This document shows, one piece after another, positions 61,495 through 64,000 of a DNA stretch of 64,000 bases; positions within the stretch are counted from its first letter, which is position 1; each line of letters begins with the position of its first letter. The stretch covers positions 14,529 to 78,528 of the forward strand of contig JAZKIY010000003.1 in assembly GCA_040384665.1 (NCBI GenBank). The letters run 5' to 3'. This stretch comes from PCRC01 sp040384665 (GTDB lineage Bacteria > Pseudomonadota > Gammaproteobacteria > Burkholderiales > Burkholderiaceae_C). The notes under the pieces were generated by a model. The model saw only the letters and a program-made list of their open reading frames with translations, ran no database searches and was not told the DNA's origin. A program made the position numbers and the translations under genes.

Positions 61495-62766
61495 ATGCGC
61501 GCTTTTCGCCCTGCCCGTAACCCCGTTGCCCTGAGCCGCACCAGCCTGGCCGCCGCCTTGTTGCTGGTAGCGCTGGTGTCCGCCTGCGGCAAGGCCGACA
61601 ACGCCGCACCGGCCGCTGCGCCACCTCCCCCTGAAGTGGGTGTGGTGACCGTGTCGCTGGGCGATGTCGGGCTGGTGACCGAGCTGCCAGGGCGGCTGGA
61701 AGCCTCGCGTGTGGCGCAGGTGCGGGCCCGTGCCGCCGGCATCCTGCAAAAACGGCTGTTCACCGAGGGCAGCGACGTGCGCGCTGGACAGGCCCTGTTC
61801 AGCATTGACGCAGCGCCCTACCGGGCGGCTTACGAGAGCGCACAGGCCAGCGTGGCCCGTGCGCAGGCCAATTTGTCACAGGCCACGGCGCTGGCCGAGC
61901 GCTATGCCCCGCTGGTGGAAGCCAACGCGGTGAGCAAGCAGGAATACGCCAGCGCGGTGGCGTCGCAGAAGCAGGCACAGGCCGATGTGGCGGTGGGCAA
62001 CGCGGCGGCGCAGACCGCACGCATCAACCTCGACTACGCGACCGTGACGTCGCCAATTGCGGGCCGCATTGGCCGTGCGCTGGTGACCGAAGGCGCGTTG
62101 GTGGGGCAGGGCGAGGCGACCCAATTGGCGGTGGTGCAGCAGATCAATCCGATGTACGTGAACTTCACCCAGCCCGCGGCCGACGTGATGCAGCTGCGCA
62201 AGGCGCTGGAAGCTGGCCAGCTCAAACGTGCCACCGGCACGGCCGCCGCTGCTGTGTCGATTGTTCTGGAAGACGGCACGCCGTATGCCCAGCCGGGCAA
62301 GCTGCTGTTCAGCGACCTGTCGGTGGATGCCAGCACCGGCCAGATCACTTTGCGGGCCGAGGTGCCCAACCCCGGTGGCGTGTTGCTGCCTGGCCTGTAT
62401 GTGCGGGTGCGCCTGGCCCAGGTCGAGGCGGGCAACGCCATCACGCTGCCGCAGCAGGCGGTGACCCGTGCGCCCACAGGCGACACGGTGATGGTGGTGG
62501 CTGCCGACGGCAAAGTGGCACAGCGCCCGGTCAAGGTGGGCAATGCCCAAAACGGCCGGTGGGTGATTTTGAGCGGCCTGCAAGCCGGTGAGCAGGTGAT
62601 GGTGGACGGCTTCCAGAAGGTGCGCGGGACCGGGCCAGTGAAGCCGGTGCCATGGCAGCCGGCAGCGGCATCGGGCAGCGCCGCCAGCGCGCCTGCTGCA
62701 GCGGCACCGGCAGCAGCTTCCGCACCGGCCAGTGTGCCCGTGGCCACGGCTTCGGCTGCGAAGTAA
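61495..62766 (+). CDS. RND efflux periplasmic adaptor lipoprotein (AcrA/MexA type)
   Basis: Adaptor subunit that joins the inner-membrane pump to an outer-membrane channel. From the ATG at 61495 the 423-residue precursor has a lipobox LVSAC with Cys31. The lipoyl/hairpin region is typical (VAQVRARAAGILQKRLFTEG, SDVRAGQALFSIDAAPYRAA), with the beta-barrel part TSPIAGRIGRALVTEGALVG. The C-terminal ~45 residues are a low-complexity Ala/Pro/Ser tail. The permease gene follows after 12 bases. Confidence 0.93.
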   Translation: MRAFRPARNPVALSRTSLAAALLLVALVSACGKADNAAPAAAPPPPEVGVVTVSLGDVGLVTELPGRLEASRVAQVRARAAGILQKRLFTEGSDVRAGQALFSIDAAPYRAAYESAQASVARAQANLSQATALAERYAPLVEANAVSKQEYASAVASQKQAQADVAVGNAAAQTARINLDYATVTSPIAGRIGRALVTEGALVGQGEATQLAVVQQINPMYVNFTQPAADVMQLRKALEAGQLKRATGTAAAAVSIVLEDGTPYAQPGKLLFSDLSVDASTGQITLRAEVPNPGGVLLPGLYVRVRLAQVEAGNAITLPQQAVTRAPTGDTVMVVAADGKVAQRPVKVGNAQNGRWVILSGLQAGEQVMVDGFQKVRGTGPVKPVPWQPAAASGSAASAPAAAAPAAASAPASVPVATASAAK

Positions 62767-62778
62767 GGGGCGCGCAGC

Positions 62779-64000
62779 ATGGCCCAGTTCTTCATCAACC
62801 GACCCATTTTTGCGTGGGTCATTGCGCTGTTCATCATGGTGATGGGTGGCGTGGCGATCACGCAGTTGCCGGTGTCGCAGTACCCGTCGGTGGCGCCGCC
62901 GTCGATCATTGTTTCCGTGGCCTACCCCGGTGCCTCGGCGCAGACGCTGGAGAACAGCGTCATCAGCGTGATCGAGCGCGAAATGAACGGCTCGCCCGGG
63001 CTGATTTACATGGAGTCGGTGTCGCAGGCCGACGGCACCGGTTCCATCACCCTGAGCTTCGAGCCGGGCACCAGCCCTGACCTGGCGCAGGTGGACGTGC
63101 AAAACCGCCTGGGCCGCGCCTCGCCACGCCTGCCGCAGGCGGTGACGCAGCAGGGCGTGCGGGTGGACAAAGCCCGTTCCAACTTCCTGCTGTTCACCAT
63201 TTTGTCCAGCGACAACCCGGCGTTCGACCCGGTGGCGCTGGGCGACTACGCCTCGCGCAACGTGTTGCCTGAAATCCAGCGTGTGCCCGGCGTCGGCCAG
63301 GCGCAGCTGTTCGGCACCGAACGCGCGATGCGCATCTGGATCGACCCGGCCAAGCTGGTCGGTTACCGCCTGTCGTCCGCCGACGTGACGGCCGCGATCT
63401 CGACACAAAACGCGCAGGTCGCCTCCGGCACGATTGGCGACCTGCCCAACATCCCAGGCCAGTCCATTTTTGCCACCGTGGTGGTGAAGGGGCAGCTGAC
63501 CTCGACCGAGCAGTTCGGCAACATCGTGCTGCGCGCCAATGCCGACGGCTCCAGCGTGCGGCTGAAAGACGTGGCCCGGGTGGAACTGGGTGCGCAGTCG
63601 TACAGCCCGCAGGCGCGGCTGAACGGCCAGCCGTCCACCGGCATTGGTGTGCAGCTGTCGCCCACCGGCAACGCGCTGGCCACCGCCACCGCAATCAAGA
63701 AGCGCATTGACGAGCTCTCGCGCTACTTCCCTGAAGGCGTGAAAGCCACCATCCCCTACGACAGTTCGAAGTTCATCAAGATTTCCATCAGCCAGGTGGT
63801 GGAGACGCTGATCGAGGCGGTGATTTTGGTGTTCCTGGTGATGTTTTTGTTCCTGCAGAACATCCGCTACACCATCATTCCCACACTGGTGGTGCCCATC
63901 ACGCTGCTGGGCACGTTTGCGGTGCTGCTGGCCATGGGCTTTTCCATCAACGTGCTGACCATGTTCGGCATGGTGCTGGTGATCGGCATCGTGGTGGACG
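62779..64000 (+). CDS. RND efflux permease of the AcrB/HAE1 type (3' end outside window)
   Basis: The first ~407 residues are visible. They start AQFFINRPIFAWVIALFIMV, typical of AcrB, MexB and relatives, with LPVSQYPSVAPPSIIVS. The first periplasmic loop has FEPGTSPDLAQVDVQNRL and VGQAQLFGTERAMRIWIDP. The next membrane segments (VILVFLVMFLFLQNIRYTII, FAVLLAMGFSINVLTMFGMV) follow in order. The motif GIVVD at the very end is part of TM4, where AcrB has functional Asp residues. An outer-membrane channel gene may follow beyond the edge. Confidence 0.95.
   Translation, partial: MAQFFINRPIFAWVIALFIMVMGGVAITQLPVSQYPSVAPPSIIVSVAYPGASAQTLENSVISVIEREMNGSPGLIYMESVSQADGTGSITLSFEPGTSPDLAQVDVQNRLGRASPRLPQAVTQQGVRVDKARSNFLLFTILSSDNPAFDPVALGDYASRNVLPEIQRVPGVGQAQLFGTERAMRIWIDPAKLVGYRLSSADVTAAISTQNAQVASGTIGDLPNIPGQSIFATVVVKGQLTSTEQFGNIVLRANADGSSVRLKDVARVELGAQSYSPQARLNGQPSTGIGVQLSPTGNALATATAIKKRIDELSRYFPEGVKATIPYDSSKFIKISISQVVETLIEAVILVFLVMFLFLQNIRYTIIPTLVVPITLLGTFAVLLAMGFSINVLTMFGMVLVIGIVVD

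Overview
The window looks like a chromosomal segment of a betaproteobacterium of the order Burkholderiales, most likely the family Comamonadaceae. The reasons are high GC, the gene order fliK-J-I-H-G-F | fliE, flgN-M-A | flgB-L and tig-clpP-clpX-lon, CheZ together with FlhF, and a two-synthetase cyanophycin locus. The family assignment is inference from gene content and order. No insertion sequence, integrase, CRISPR array, rRNA operon or replication origin was seen.

Layout. Positions 1-31,700 form a nearly uninterrupted flagellar region. It contains the basal-body and export genes fliK (cut by the left edge) to fliF on the minus strand, then fliE. Next come fliT, fliS, fliD and fliC on the minus strand, and motA-motB-cheY-cheZ-flhB-flhA-flhF-(flhG-like)-fliA on the plus strand. 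Then flgN-flgM-flgA (minus) diverge from flgB to flgL (plus). Positions 31,700-41,500 hold one chemotaxis operon: soluble MCP, cheY-like, STAS protein, cheA, PAS/HAMP MCP, cheW, cheR, cheD, cheB. Five candidate sigma-28 promoters, four of them with the typical 19-base spacing, lie before fliS, fliC, motA, flgM and the chemotaxis operon. The sigma factor FliA and its antagonist FlgM are both encoded here, so the late-gene circuit is largely contained in the window. The early regulator (FlhDC or another), fliL-R and any fli genes left of fliK are not in view.

Positions 41,700-47,660 carry the protein quality-control block tig, clpP, clpX, lon. A strong terminator separates tig from clpP, and a possible heat-shock promoter precedes lon. 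Positions 47,700-52,100 are a mixed stretch with tRNA-Gly(GCC), tRNA-Cys(GCA), a PHB-depolymerase-like esterase, a small conserved-looking ORF, tRNA-Leu(UAA), two paralogous secreted L,D-transpeptidase-like proteins with altered active-site motifs, and a small secreted protein.

Positions 52,177-60,666 are a cyanophycin locus. A DUF1854-like protein and an ABC exporter (minus strand) diverge from a shortened, P-loop-degenerate cyanophycin synthetase, a full-length synthetase, and an unrecognised acidic protein. Positions 60,674-64,000 hold a TetR/AcrR-type repressor and a divergent RND efflux operon (adaptor, then a permease cut by the right edge), with a near-perfect AcrR-type operator between them.

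The points most worth following up are the ABC/DUF1854 partners of cyanophycin, the paired synthetases, an 11-G tract inside fliF, a 135-bp tandem HAMP repeat in a chemoreceptor, an FlhG-like protein with no P-loop, and the conserved AcrR operator.
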